Assembly (NCBI GenBank): GCA_003024785.1
Contig: PUQB01000002.1
Span: 1,824,840 to 1,888,839 of the forward strand
Length of the DNA stretch: 64,000 nucleotides
From: Selaginella tamariscina
Lineage: Eukaryota; Streptophyta; Lycopodiopsida; Selaginellales; Selaginellaceae
Direction of reading: 5' to 3'
Shown here: one piece after another, positions 12,401 to 22,440 of the stretch
Numbering within the stretch: the first letter of the stretch is position 1
Layout of the letters: the number at the start of each line of letters is the position of its first letter
The notes under the pieces: generated by a model
What the model was told of the DNA's origin: nothing
Seen by the model: the letters and a program-made list of their open reading frames with translations, nothing else
Databases searched by the model: none
Made by a program: the position numbers and the translations under genes

Positions 12401-12610
12401 AATACTTATCCTTCATGCAGTTGTTCTACATTTCAGAAGAGCAAAAGTTGGAGCCCATGTGTACACATGTACTTCGTCTATAGCCGTGTGCTTGGCTTGA
12501 ACCCGGAAGTCACATATTTTCTACAAAGGCGATCGCTCAGTGACATGGAGGTCCACCGTTTGCTGGTGAATTGCAACAGAGTTCATGACCCACCGGTGCT
12601 ACAAGGATAA
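9447..12610 (+). CDS. MULE-like DDE transposase with SWIM zinc finger, element 1 copy 1
   Basis: There are three exons: 9447-10426, 10472-10783 and 10844-12610, with GT/AG introns of 45 and 60 bp. The exon phases fit, giving about 1,019 residues if one base lost near 11213 is discounted. Residues 165-260 form a Cys/His zinc-binding region (CINPTCPY, CKHCGEE, ending GVHQHP) like the WRKY/FLYWCH-type DNA-binding fingers of MULEs. The catalytic triad is visible as VLDHTHRI (D near 410), FMSDEAGAI (D near 478) and TTNNAEVIHAR (E near 602), with the C..H motif SCLFHF between the last two. A further Cys cluster (about residues 790-850) precedes a SWIM finger near residue 955 (CSCSTF, then CVHMYF). 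The product would bind the element ends and catalyse cut-and-paste transposition in the nucleus. The frame change near 11213 is absent from copy 2 at the same place. Confidence 0.9.
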
Positions 12611-12639
12611 ATGGTTTAGGGTTTAGGATAATGTTTTAT

Positions 12640-12807
12640 TAAGCCAGTCGGCATATATTAAGCCAGTCGGCATATTAAAAAAACTTATATATTCTAGAAT
12701 ATTCTTGAGAATATTCTAGAATATGCTAGAATAACCCTAGAATATCCGCGAATATACTAGAATAATATGAAGCCTCCTGAGCCGGAGCCTCCTTTTCGCT
12801 GAGACCC
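12640..12807. repeat. Right subterminal region and terminal inverted repeat of element 1 copy 1
   Basis: It carries two AAGCCAGTCGGCATATT words, a cluster of GAATATTC/CTAGAATAT words, and the inverted terminal repeat ending CGCTGAGACCC. The GTCGGCA words lie in the same plus-strand orientation as those at the left end, so they are direct, not inverted. The target duplication CCTCTCTC follows at 12808-12815. Confidence 0.8.
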
Positions 12808-12828
12808 CCTCTCTCACACGCACACACA

Positions 12829-13185
12829 GTTTAGTAACCTGTCTAAGTGGATAGCGAGAGTGGGAATACGTAAGATCGGTTCATTAACCTTGACAAGCAC
12901 ATGATTAAAAGCTCCCTCTTTATTCTTAATAAATGCTCGTCCAGCAAACACTTAAATCTCTGTCAAACCTGGAAAACATAATAACAATTACTATAATAAC
13001 CATATATATATATAGCAAATTTTATGTAATATATTATACCATCCACCTCCATAGGTTTGAACACCAATATTTAAAAACCCGGATTTTGTTGAAGCAGATA
13101 TTGGTTTAAGTTTTGGACATCGACTGTCTGTATGTGCTGCTATAATGTGAAACCCATTGCCATAAATTTTAAGCTGACCAGCATA

Positions 13186-13220
<35 letters not shown>

Positions 13221-14062
13221 GGGGGGGAGAGAAAGGAGAGAGTTAATAGCAATATATAGATAAAATGAATAGTATGCTGACCATGTGTGTGTGAGAGAGA
13301 GGGAGAGAGAGGGAGAAGAGAGAGAGAGAGAGGGAGGGAGGAGAGAGTACTAGCTAAGTACATTAGTATATAGTCCATGAAGAGGTCTCTTGTCACATCT
13401 TATCTGTTATTATGAAGATATGAATGCTCCCCAGGTTTACCAGTATACAGTGTATATGCATACTATGTATACACTCATATACGTATGCTAATGTGTACAC
13501 ACATGCATATATATGTATAGTTAAGATGAATAGTAAAGAAGAAAGAAAACATACTTCTGACCTATGGCAAATGCCACCAAGGTAGACATGTTTCTAGTGA
13601 AGAAATAGCGGCTTCCAGGTTCAATATTGGACCACTCATCTTCCTCGTTTATTTGCAGAAATCCAGCTTCTAAAAGCATCCTTTTCGCCTCCACTAAACA
13701 TAATTAATTAAAATTAACTAAATAATCTCTTATATATATATATATATATCAAGTACTCAGAATGTGTCTCTAAATGGTTTATACCTATCTGTTAGATATA
13801 TATATTAAAACCATTTTGAACACACACACGACATATATGTGTCTGCATGATGTGCATATACAGTTGTTTTCTTTTTCATACATACATGCATACACACACA
13901 CACACACGTGTGTGTGTGTGTGTACATGCATAAGACGTATTCTGCTGTGTGTGATGTGTATCTGAAACACACATACACACACACTTCAAACTTACTCGTA
14001 GCATGAAAAGGGGTCCATGATGCATTTAAAAAAGCAATGAAATCGGAAACAATAGAAGGGTC
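12829..14062 (-). pseudogene. Aspartyl aminopeptidase (M18) remnant, copy A, N-terminal exons
   Basis: Four minus-strand exons match the N-terminal half of plant aspartyl aminopeptidase. Exon 14062-13996 reads DPSIVSDFIAFLNASWTPFH. Exon 13693 to about 13555 reads AKRMLLEAGF and then RYFFTRNMSTLVAFAIG. Exon about 13157-13040 reads GFHIIAAHTDS, which holds the zinc-ligand His, and then SGFLNIGVQTYGGG. Exon 12968 to about 12830 reads FDRDLSV and then ILRIPTLAIHLDR. Compared with copy B, this copy lacks the start and acceptor of the third exon, and its GGGLWHTW segment is shortened to GGGW. Element 1 is inserted only about 14 bp beyond the donor side of the last exon. Together with 3558-4135 these exons form one broken gene. 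Confidence 0.88.
13181..13350. repeat. (GT)n(GA)n minisatellite, two units, in aminopeptidase intron
   Basis: Two units of a roughly 85-bp repeat, each a GT tract followed by a GA/GGA tract and 'agagagttaatagcaatat...', lie in the intron. Copy B of the gene carries three such units at 62350-62600, so the array has changed length since the duplication. Confidence 0.85.
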
Positions 14063-14753
14063 CTGTAGACAAAAAAAATTAAATAGAAATTAAACATATA
14101 AATATAAATTACCTTATTAGGAGCAGGGGTTGTTGGAATGTGCTTTGTATTTTATAGCTGGAATCTAATTAGATTCCTAGGAAATATTTTTGGATTCCTG
14201 TTCTTTGTTCCCACAATCCATGTAGCATACGCAACAGCAGCTTGTAATATCATACAAGCCATGCCCTATAATCAATGTTTAATAATGTTTAATGTTGTTA
14301 GCATTAAAATATGATGTTATTAACCGCTCTTTAACATTAACATTTATCATATATGCATGCATTCTGCAGATAATTTAAAGTTGTCAAATTTATTCATTAT
14401 TTTATTTTTATAAATTTCCAACACATTAGTACACAGAAGGTTTCGTTCTGACTAATTCAAAGTTAGCTAAAATTTAATTTGATTCATATGCATCAAAATT
14501 ATATTTTAATATTTCAGTCTTATTATAAGCTATATAGACACATGTATTTACCCACTAAACATAAATGATATTAAATTATGTGATCAATAGTGATCTACAT
14601 ATTATTAATTCATTAATTTAGTAGCGGTCAAACTTTTGTAGACTTCATATATTTATACAACCTTTATAATTATTTTTAAAACATATTGGACTAGCACTAT
14701 GTTGTATATTGGTGTTTTAATGCATACTTTCCTGTTTCGTGCAGGAGAGTGGT
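14063..14753. other. Upstream flank of aminopeptidase copy A, duplicated at 63316-64000
   Basis: This AT-rich flank matches 63316-64000 base for base apart from small indels, so the segmental duplication extends beyond the coding exons. A minus-strand stretch near 14105-14275 has a TATAAAATA word and a possible splice donor after CCTGCTCCTAATAAG; it could be the first leader exon of the aminopeptidase gene. I see no further protein match. Confidence 0.5.
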
Positions 14754-15638
14754 CTGATTTGCCACTCTCAACTATAACACATCGAACAGATGTAACCACC
14801 CTTCTTTATTTATCATCACACTTGAAACAAATGAACAATAATAACAAGGGGAGAGGGAGACAAAGAAGAACATAAATAGTTAAGTCTTTAAAGAACTACC
14901 CAACTTCTCCACCAATGAAAGAGGTGTGAGAGTGAATACCAAATATAATTTGATTAGGTCTATCTCAGACACGGCATTTATACTAAGTGTCCTTACCAAG
15001 ATTAATGTGCTAATTTAACCATAATTAGGCATGGGCATCTAAGTTGACGCCTAGTGCCAGGTAAATCCTTGCACCATGTGGTGCCTTCATGGCATAGATA
15101 ACTAGGAGGCTATGTGGCATATATATCACGTATATACTATGGAACCTTGAACACATCTTGGTTTTGAATTTGTGTGTTCGTCTTGAGTTCTTTAAGGGGA
15201 GACTAGAGCAAATGTGTACCATTGGTAAGAAAACTTTTAGAGAATTATTGATTACCATGGATGGTCTGAATCCTAGTGGTTGTAAGAGTTCCCAACATGT
15301 CTGCAAGGACTTGCCTTGCAGTGGTACAATGGTGTCTCCATTGTTGATTGGCAAGATTGAAACAGATTATCCTAGCAATTCAAGTAAGCTTTTAGTAAGC
15401 CCAAGGATTTCGTAAGCCCAAGGATTTTTGCGAACTCCATGACTTGAAGCAAGTGTTGAAAAAGACCGTTCAGTGATTCGGGATCAAGTTTTGAAACTTG
15501 GTCAATTGTGCAAATTCAAGCATAACAAAACATGTGCAACTAAGCTTGTTGTCGCCATCTCTTCGCCTTGACTTGGCTAGCTTGGTGGAGGGATTTGGTC
15601 CTCGACTATGGAGCATGCCTAAGGATTGCACAATGATT
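14754..15638. other. Degenerate repeat-like region left of the Ty3 element
   Basis: No gene is recognisable. The phrase 'cccaacttctccacca' at about 14895 recurs at about 31037, so both places may hold remnants of the same old LTR family. The region continues across the younger Ty3 insertion: its last bases, TCTGT, are the target duplication repeated at 25781. Confidence 0.4.
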
Positions 15639-15643
15639 TCTGT

Positions 15644-16327
15644 TGGTTGACGGCGGCCCGTCATCGCGGCTAGCCAGCGGGATGCCCACCGGCGCGGACG
15701 AGCAATTGGACAAAGCGCCGAATAAGGGAGGTACTTCAGGTACGGACTGATGGTGACCGATGTCAGGCGGCGGCGTAATTGGGCGTAGATCCGATCGTCC
15801 GGACCAACTACCTAGGGTACGAAGGACAGCATGCGTGGGGAGGCGCATAAATGTGACAGGTAGGACTCTGTCACCAGGCAACAGACCAATGGGAGAACGC
15901 CACCTGTAGCTAGGGTCTAGCGGTAGGTAACCCACTATATAAGCCGGAAGGCGGGTAGTGGGTCGAGGTCTTTTAGAGTCAGGTCTGCGTCTTATATCTT
16001 GCTTCACTGTCGGAGATAGTTTGTACTCAGACATGCAATATATATATCCATTTTCCTTCTATTCACCTCACAAGTGGGCGGTCCCTGCTTGCCCGACTCC
16101 TGGGCCCCGCAACACTCTCTGCCCAGTCATCACAGTAGATTTCCCCTTACCAGTACACGGACCCTCGCGGCGTTCCGGTAGAGGCCATCCAATACCTTCC
16201 ATTACTCATGAGGTAAGCCCCGGCTTGCTAGCCGAACCCCGGGGTTGGACGCCCTCAACAGCGTCCTAGCGACCACTGCAGCTTCCTGAGAAGCACCACA
16301 TCTGGCCTACGGAGTCCCCGACAACCA
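15644..16327 (+). repeat. 5' LTR of the Ty3/gypsy fossil
   Basis: This is the direct repeat partner of 25096-25780, with TG...CA termini (TGGTTG...CAACCA) and the TCTGT target duplication on its outer side. It is GC-rich relative to the host spacer. Confidence 0.92.
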
Positions 16328-17899
16328 TTTATGGCGACCACGGAGGGATAGATAGTACACACAGATGGAGTTCACTATAGCAAGTAGAGTGGCCTGACGA
16401 AGAGCTGAGATTAACTCATTCAAACAAATAAAGATTGACGAGCAACAACTGACCAGGAGAATGTGCGGGCCGGCCGAGGGAGATTAATGGAAGGCGGCGA
16501 GGCACCTCGGTTGCCACAATCAGCCCCTGCCTCACCTACCCGAGGGAACAACGATAATGCCGCATGGCGAATCTTCGAGCAGCGGTAAACTTGGCATACC
16601 AGTGATCGAGGCAGTCGCACGCTGCTGACGACGAAGAGGGATATGAAGGAACCATAGCACGTCCAGACGACAATCCAGGCACGGCAGCATGAGGGTATGA
16701 ACAGCACCCAGACGAGCGACTTCTCCCGACAGTAACCTACAACGTAGAGTGGAATGGATGGCAAGACGACGAAAGTCATTCACCTCTTGACGTAGGTGAA
16801 AGTGATGGCCACGAAGAGCCCCCATACCAACGAGCAGAACTAGTGTTTGACGAGTACCCCCGAAGGAGAAAACCTCACCCAGGACAACCCCAGGAGAGGG
16901 CAGGCCTGCGACGAAGGCAAGAATCTCGAGGGGGCGAAAGCAACATGGATAGTGACGGAGGACGTGAGCCAGAAGCCCAGTGTGACCAATGCCACAATGG
17001 AGGTAAGATAGGAAACCTAGGGCCATCATCACCCATCAAGGTGACACGAGGGGCCCGTGTCTGCCCGGAAAGAGGGGAGGAAGAGCCTCATTCGGGAAGC
17101 CCCCATAGGGAGGGGCATCGATTGCCAACAAGGCAACCTCTGCACCAGGTGTTCAGCCTATCGGATGATGCAGCAGGTTAGGGTGGTTACCAAGATGAGA
17201 ACCCAAGACTTCGGAAGGCCGAGGTACACATGGGACAACTACCTGTGCGGAGCGACTAGACGTCAATGAGCTGACGGACTGGGAGGAGGCACCAGAAAGA
17301 GGGGCCGCACAGTGGCTACCTTGGAGAAGGGACGAGAGGAATTCGTCCAAGGACAGGAGAGATTCGCCTGAGCGATTAGTATCGCATCGGCCCTATGAGG
17401 GAAATCCGCCAGGGCACACAGTAGAGCCGCAACCACACCAGACGGGGGGATACCATCTCGGGGCGAGGAGGAATCGCCCCATCGATCACGACCGTCTAGA
17501 CGTCGCGGGGGGATTTTGCGCACGGTCATACAAAACTACTCGCTGGAGGAGAGAAAACCGTCCAGCCAAGGTAAGCTGCGCCACCAGCCGTCAGGTTGGT
17601 CCCGAGGCGGGGGCCCCGAGGGACAGTCGGAAGAAGCCCATCCTCGTCACCCACCCTCAACGGGAGAGTAGGGCTGCAAGGAAGGAGAAAGGTGTCCGCA
17701 GAATACCAAGACGTGGACTACACTATGTCCGAAGTAGGGGTCCAGATCAGAACAACTCTCAGGCACAACGAGACGCCATGGGAACCGACCGGTCACCTTA
17801 TTAGCCCGAGTGCTCAATTGGATGCAGGAGAGCACCGTAACAGTGCCCTTACCCGCATTCCGTGGAGCGAAGGGGGAAGACGCAGACCAACACGTACAC

Positions 17900-18480
17900 A
17901 AGTTGAACAGGTGTGCAAACTTTGGAGTGTGAGCGACAATCACAAGAAGTTGAGTGCCTTCACATGCACTCTGGACAAGAAGGCACACGCCTGGTGGATG
18001 CGATTCCACGAGGAACGAAGGAGCCCACTGGGAAACTGCACAAAGGGCGTTTCTGGATACCTTCCAGGAAGAAAAGAGTAAAGAGGAGGTGATCCACAAG
18101 CTAACGAGCTTGAAACAGAAAGCAGGAGAGTCGGTCGACGAATACACGGTTCGCATGCTGGGGTATATCAGCCAGCTGAGAGACGCCCCAGTTGACCTGA
18201 CCAAGAAAATGTGGTACCAAAAGGGACTGCGGCCGGAGATCCGCAAGTGGATCGACTTAGATGATGATGGACGTTCGACAATTGCTCGGTACAGGAAGGC
18301 CGAAAAGTGGGAAGCTGAAAGTTGCCAAGAAAGGAAGGCGCAGGACAAACCGGACGCAGAAGGGGCCAACCACACCACCATAGATGAGGACAACCTCTCG
18401 GACATCCCCAATCGACATGGAGGGAGAGACAGGAGGGGACCAGGGAGCACGAGCAATCCCAACAAAGGGAGACTTACATA
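17900..18480 (+). other. gag-like part of the Ty3/gypsy fossil
   Basis: A retrotransposon gag-like segment is recognisable from phrases such as AFTCTLDKKAHAWW and GESVDEYTVRMLGYISQLRD, which are typical of plant Ty3/gypsy nucleocapsid-region proteins. It is a fossil and not intact. Confidence 0.8.
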
Positions 18481-19289
18481 ACGGTCACAAAGCAGGAAGA
18501 CCTAGCGGCGACCCTTGCTCAGTTAGGATACACAGCGTGCAGGGATAGGTATTGCAAAGTGTGTAATGTTCATGGATCCCACAACACAGACGAATGTTAC
18601 TAGCTAACCAAGCTCCTAAGCAGCACGCCACCCAGGCCGGCGCCTGGGCCGTTGAGCGACAGGAGGTGGATCACCTGGGGGACCGACGGTATGGGGCCTA
18701 GCAGGGGCCAATTCTGCCGCATATCGCGTTCCTAGGAGTGACAACAAAACCGACCAAGGTACGACGACATAAATAGACGTTCGGAACACCGAGAGTTGAT
18801 ATGCACGCTGTGCAGCGAACACCATCCACTGTTTGATGCCCCTGGATTGCGATGCTCAAACCCATGCTGGAAGCACATGTACCAAAAGCCACAGGGGTGG
18901 CCGAGGGACCAGCCCTCGGCCACAGCAGCACTAGGTTCCACACCGCATGCCCACCATGTAGAAACGTCAACCCCTGAGCTGCAATGTGGGGCAATCACGA
19001 GATCCCAAGCCCAACAGACAGACGACCAGTCAACTTGGAGGAGGAAGACAACGGGGAGTCAGTGAAGAGGAAGTGGCAGCCGAACTTGGGAAACCAGGCC
19101 AGTGGGAGCAAAAACATGTTGAAGTGGAGGCGGCTGCAGAACAGGTAAGACTGGCACAAGGCTCAAAGGCCAGGGGCACAACGGGGATGCACGAGGCCCT
19201 CGCTGGGAAGATGCGAGAAACCCACGTGTCGGTAACCTTACGGTTATCCCCAGGGCTGTATGAAGTCCTCACCAGAGAACTGCACGGGG

Positions 19290-19640
19290 CCACAGTCACG
19301 GCCCCAAGGGTCGCAACAATAGCGGTAGACTTTGTGGACGATGTACCGGCCATACCCGTTCAGATGGCAGGACGTACAGTCCACAACGTAATCATAGATG
19401 GGGGATCAGGCGTGAACATCATGTCCACAGAACTCCATCAACAACTGGGAATGCCACCTCCGGAGCCCTCACCCTTCCTCATACGCATGGCGAACCAAAC
19501 CAAGGTGGTCCCTAAGGGCATCATGAGGAAGGTAAGCATCAGGATCCAGAGCATCAAGTTCCTGATAAACGTGGTCGTCCTCGACATGCACGCAAAAGGA
19601 GGGTTCGACTTACTCCTGGGCCGGCCGTGGCTATGGGCGC
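19290..19640 (+). other. Aspartic protease part of the Ty3/gypsy fossil
   Basis: An aspartic-protease-like stretch is visible, with VNIM following an IIDGGSG active-site-like motif and a downstream hydrophobic FDLLLGRPWL segment typical of Ty3/gypsy proteases. Confidence 0.8.
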
Positions 19641-20099
19641 AAGGGTACAACACGATTGGGAGAAGAGCAGATTGGTTTCCCGTCAAGGAGGGGGTCGTAT
19701 CCGTCACTGCAAGACAAGTCCCGGTGCCACCCTCGGAGTCCCGACCCCAGGAATACCATCTCCCGGACTGGGGGAGGGGCTGGATGATGAGGAGGAAGCG
19801 GCCATCCTAGCGTGTTTGCCAGAGCTATTCGTCATAGGAGAGGTGGATCCTCGACAGGAAGTACGAGAGTCGGTCACTACGTACCTAATGACTCGGTTAG
19901 AAACCAATGCAGACACTCCGGAAGCTCAAATCCCGAAGTGGCCTGTTCTATGGAAGGAAATAAGGAGTCTAGCCCCCTCGGCCCAGGAAGAGTACCATAG
20001 CAAACCAATGTATGGGTGGAACATAACTCCCGAAGCAGCGGTCAAGCATCAACATAGGCACCGACGAAAACCCCTGACTAGTAAATATTAACGCTCACA

Positions 20100-21440
20100 T
20101 GGAGCAGCTGGAAGAGCAGATTACGACTGTCTCGAAGATACAGAAGATATTCGCCTGGACCTATCACGACCTAAGGGGGTACCGCCGGAATTGTGTCACA
20201 TGAATTAAACTGAAACCCGACACTGACCCAGCTAGCAACAACTACCGCATCAACCGAACTACACCCGAAAAGCCAAACAAGAGATCGACAAGTGGCTCGA
20301 AGCGGACTTTGTCTACCCCATCGAAAATCCGGAATGGCTGTCACCAATTGTGATCGTGCCAAAGAAAGACGGACGGTGAGAATCTGCGTAGATTACTGAA
20401 GGCTGAATGCCGCCACGGAGAAGGACCCATTCCCTATTCCATCATTCTAGAAGACGTAGTGGGCCACGAGATGTACTCGTTCATGGACGGCTTCAGTGGA
20501 TACAATCAGGTGACGATCGCAGCGGACGACCAGGCCAAAACTGCCTTTCATCACGGATTGGGGAGCTTACGCCTTCAGAGTTATGTGTTCGGACTCTGCA
20601 ACGCTCCAGCCACGTTTCAAAGGTTGGTCCAGGGGTGTTCCGGACAACCTCACAGATTTTGTCCGGGCATTCCTGGACGACTTCACAGCTTACGGACCAG
20701 CGGAAGACCATGTGACGCCTGGAATGGGTATTCCGGCGCTGCCAGGAATATGGGATCTCTTAACCCCTCAAAGTGCGTATTTGGCATGACCGCGGGGAAG
20801 TTGCTAGGGCACATCATTTCCAAGGAAGGCATCACGGTGGACCCAGGTTCAGTACAAGCACTGGCCGAAATGCCTCCTCCACAGAACATCACGGAACTTG
20901 AAGATTCCTGGGGAAAGCAGGGTTCTATCGTAAGTTTATCCGGAAGTATGCTGATAGGGCCCAACCAATGACTGAATTACTCACCAAGGGAGCTCCGTAC
21001 GAATGGACCACCCACCAGCAGGCAGCCTTCAAAGACATAAAGCGCCAACTGGTGGAAGCGCCCATCCTCATCCCACCGGATTGGAACCGAGTTCCACCTG
21101 CAGACGGATGGCTCAAGCATAGCGGCAGGTGCGGTCCATCGCAGGAGGACGACGAGAGCATGCTCCGACCCATAGCATACGGAAGTCAACTCATGACGCC
21201 GACCGAATGCAACTACTTCGACAAAGAATGCTGGCAGTCATTTACGGGTATCCAAGTTTTGCCACTACCTTCTGGGTAACCACTTCATACTGATCGTAGA
21301 TCACCACGCCCTGTTGTACCTCGTGAACAAACCACAGCTCACCGGGAGGCCGGCGCGTGGATACTCCTCTTGCAGGAGTTCGAGTTTACTGTAATCATAA
21401 GGCAGGTAAACTGCACGTATCACCAGACCTCCTCTCCGAA
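20100..21440 (+). other. Reverse transcriptase / RNase H part of the Ty3/gypsy fossil
   Basis: Reverse-transcriptase phrases (YSFMDGFSGYNQV, GLCNAPATFQRLVQG) and an RNase H-like stretch near 20970-21430 are present in the usual order. The region is heavily degraded. Confidence 0.8.
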
Positions 21441-21689
21441 TAACGAGCGGCGAACCAGCGGAAACCGCCGATCTGCTCGACATACCAGACGCTGACCTTT
21501 TCGGGACAACTTTGACCAAGGCACAGTACCACAAACCACCGAACCAAGAACCGGCCGGACGTCCCAGAGTGGCAACGACCAATACGGCACTACCTCATCA
21601 GCGGGTTACACAGCCTCTCCGCACATCGGCGACACATCAACAGAGCCTGGCTCAGAGGTGTTTACCGTTCCAGCTGATGGGGATCAGCT

Positions 21690-22440
21690 CTACAAGCGAG
21701 GGAGGGATGACATACTCCGGAGATGCCCACTGACCTGGGAAATCCCCGAGATTGTCGAGGCAGCTCACGCAGGACCAGGGGCAGGACACTTCGGGGAGAC
21801 AAAACGGCCAGGAAGATCCTACAGACTGGACTCTGGTGGCCAACAATCTTCCGGGACGCCACCAAGTAGCAAGGAGCTGTACGATTGTAGTGAATAGGCA
21901 AACCCACGGCAGGCCAAGGCATGGAGTACCACCCCTCGGCAGGAATGGCGGCATTTGAGAAGTGGGGCCTGGACTTTGTAGGACCTATCAACCCAAAGCC
22001 CACACAACACACTCTAGGTACATAGTAGTGGCAACGGACTACGCCACAAAATGGGTAAGGCGAAGGCACTCAAGGATGCAACGGCAGGAAGACAGCAAGG
22101 TTCATCTATACAAACATTCTGACACGGTTGGATGCCCGCTAGAGTTGGTGTCCGACCAAGGGAGCCACTTCATCAACGAGACATTCGAGAATTGGTCAAG
22201 GCATTTGTCATCAAGCATCACACGTCAACAGCCTACTATCCACAGGGGAATGGATAGGCTGAGTCCACAAAACAAGGTGTTGGTCACCATCTTGAGAAGC
22301 TCTCTGCCACAGGAACCCAGGCGTTGGAAGAAATGCTACCATCAGTGTTATGGGCGTACTGGACAACGTTCAAAACCGCAACAGGAACAACACCCTTCCA
22401 ACTAGCTTATGGTCTGGAGGCCATTCATGCCATGGGAGTT
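21690..22440 (+). other. Integrase part of the Ty3/gypsy fossil
   Basis: Integrase core fragments are recognisable near 21950-22250 (EKWGLDFVGPI and ELVSDQGSHFINETFE), in the usual position downstream of RNase H. The region is degraded. Confidence 0.75.

Larger units (their letters stand above)
4489..12807. mobile_element. MULE-like DNA transposon with ParB-methyltransferase cargo, copy 1 (element 1)
   Basis: This is an 8.3-kb element with imperfect terminal inverted repeats. The left end has GGAGGCTTGGGGCCCAGGAG, and the right end reads GGAGGCTCCGGCTCAGGAGG when inverted. Both ends carry clusters of GAATATTC-like words just inside. It contains two divergent genes: a SWIM-finger DDE transposase (plus strand, 9447-12610) and a ParB/methyltransferase-like protein (minus strand, 7905-4680). 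A tandem repeat array and a shared promoter region lie between them. It sits in an intron of the aspartyl aminopeptidase remnant. A second copy at 32150-40004 is nearly identical apart from scattered small indels, so amplification is recent. Each gene in this copy has one or two frame changes, so the copy is probably not autonomous unless those are sequence errors. MULE membership rests on the catalytic motifs, the SWIM finger and the 8-9 bp duplication. Confidence 0.9.

Noticed and set aside
12829-14062. Functional aspartyl aminopeptidase gene split by a transposon in an intron
   Set aside because: Even without the transposon the middle of the protein is missing and exon borders are lost, so it was already broken.
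15606-16034. Long minus-strand frame in the LTR (also its counterpart at 25116-25388)
   Set aside because: It lies antisense in both LTR copies and simply reflects GC-rich LTR sequence with few stops.
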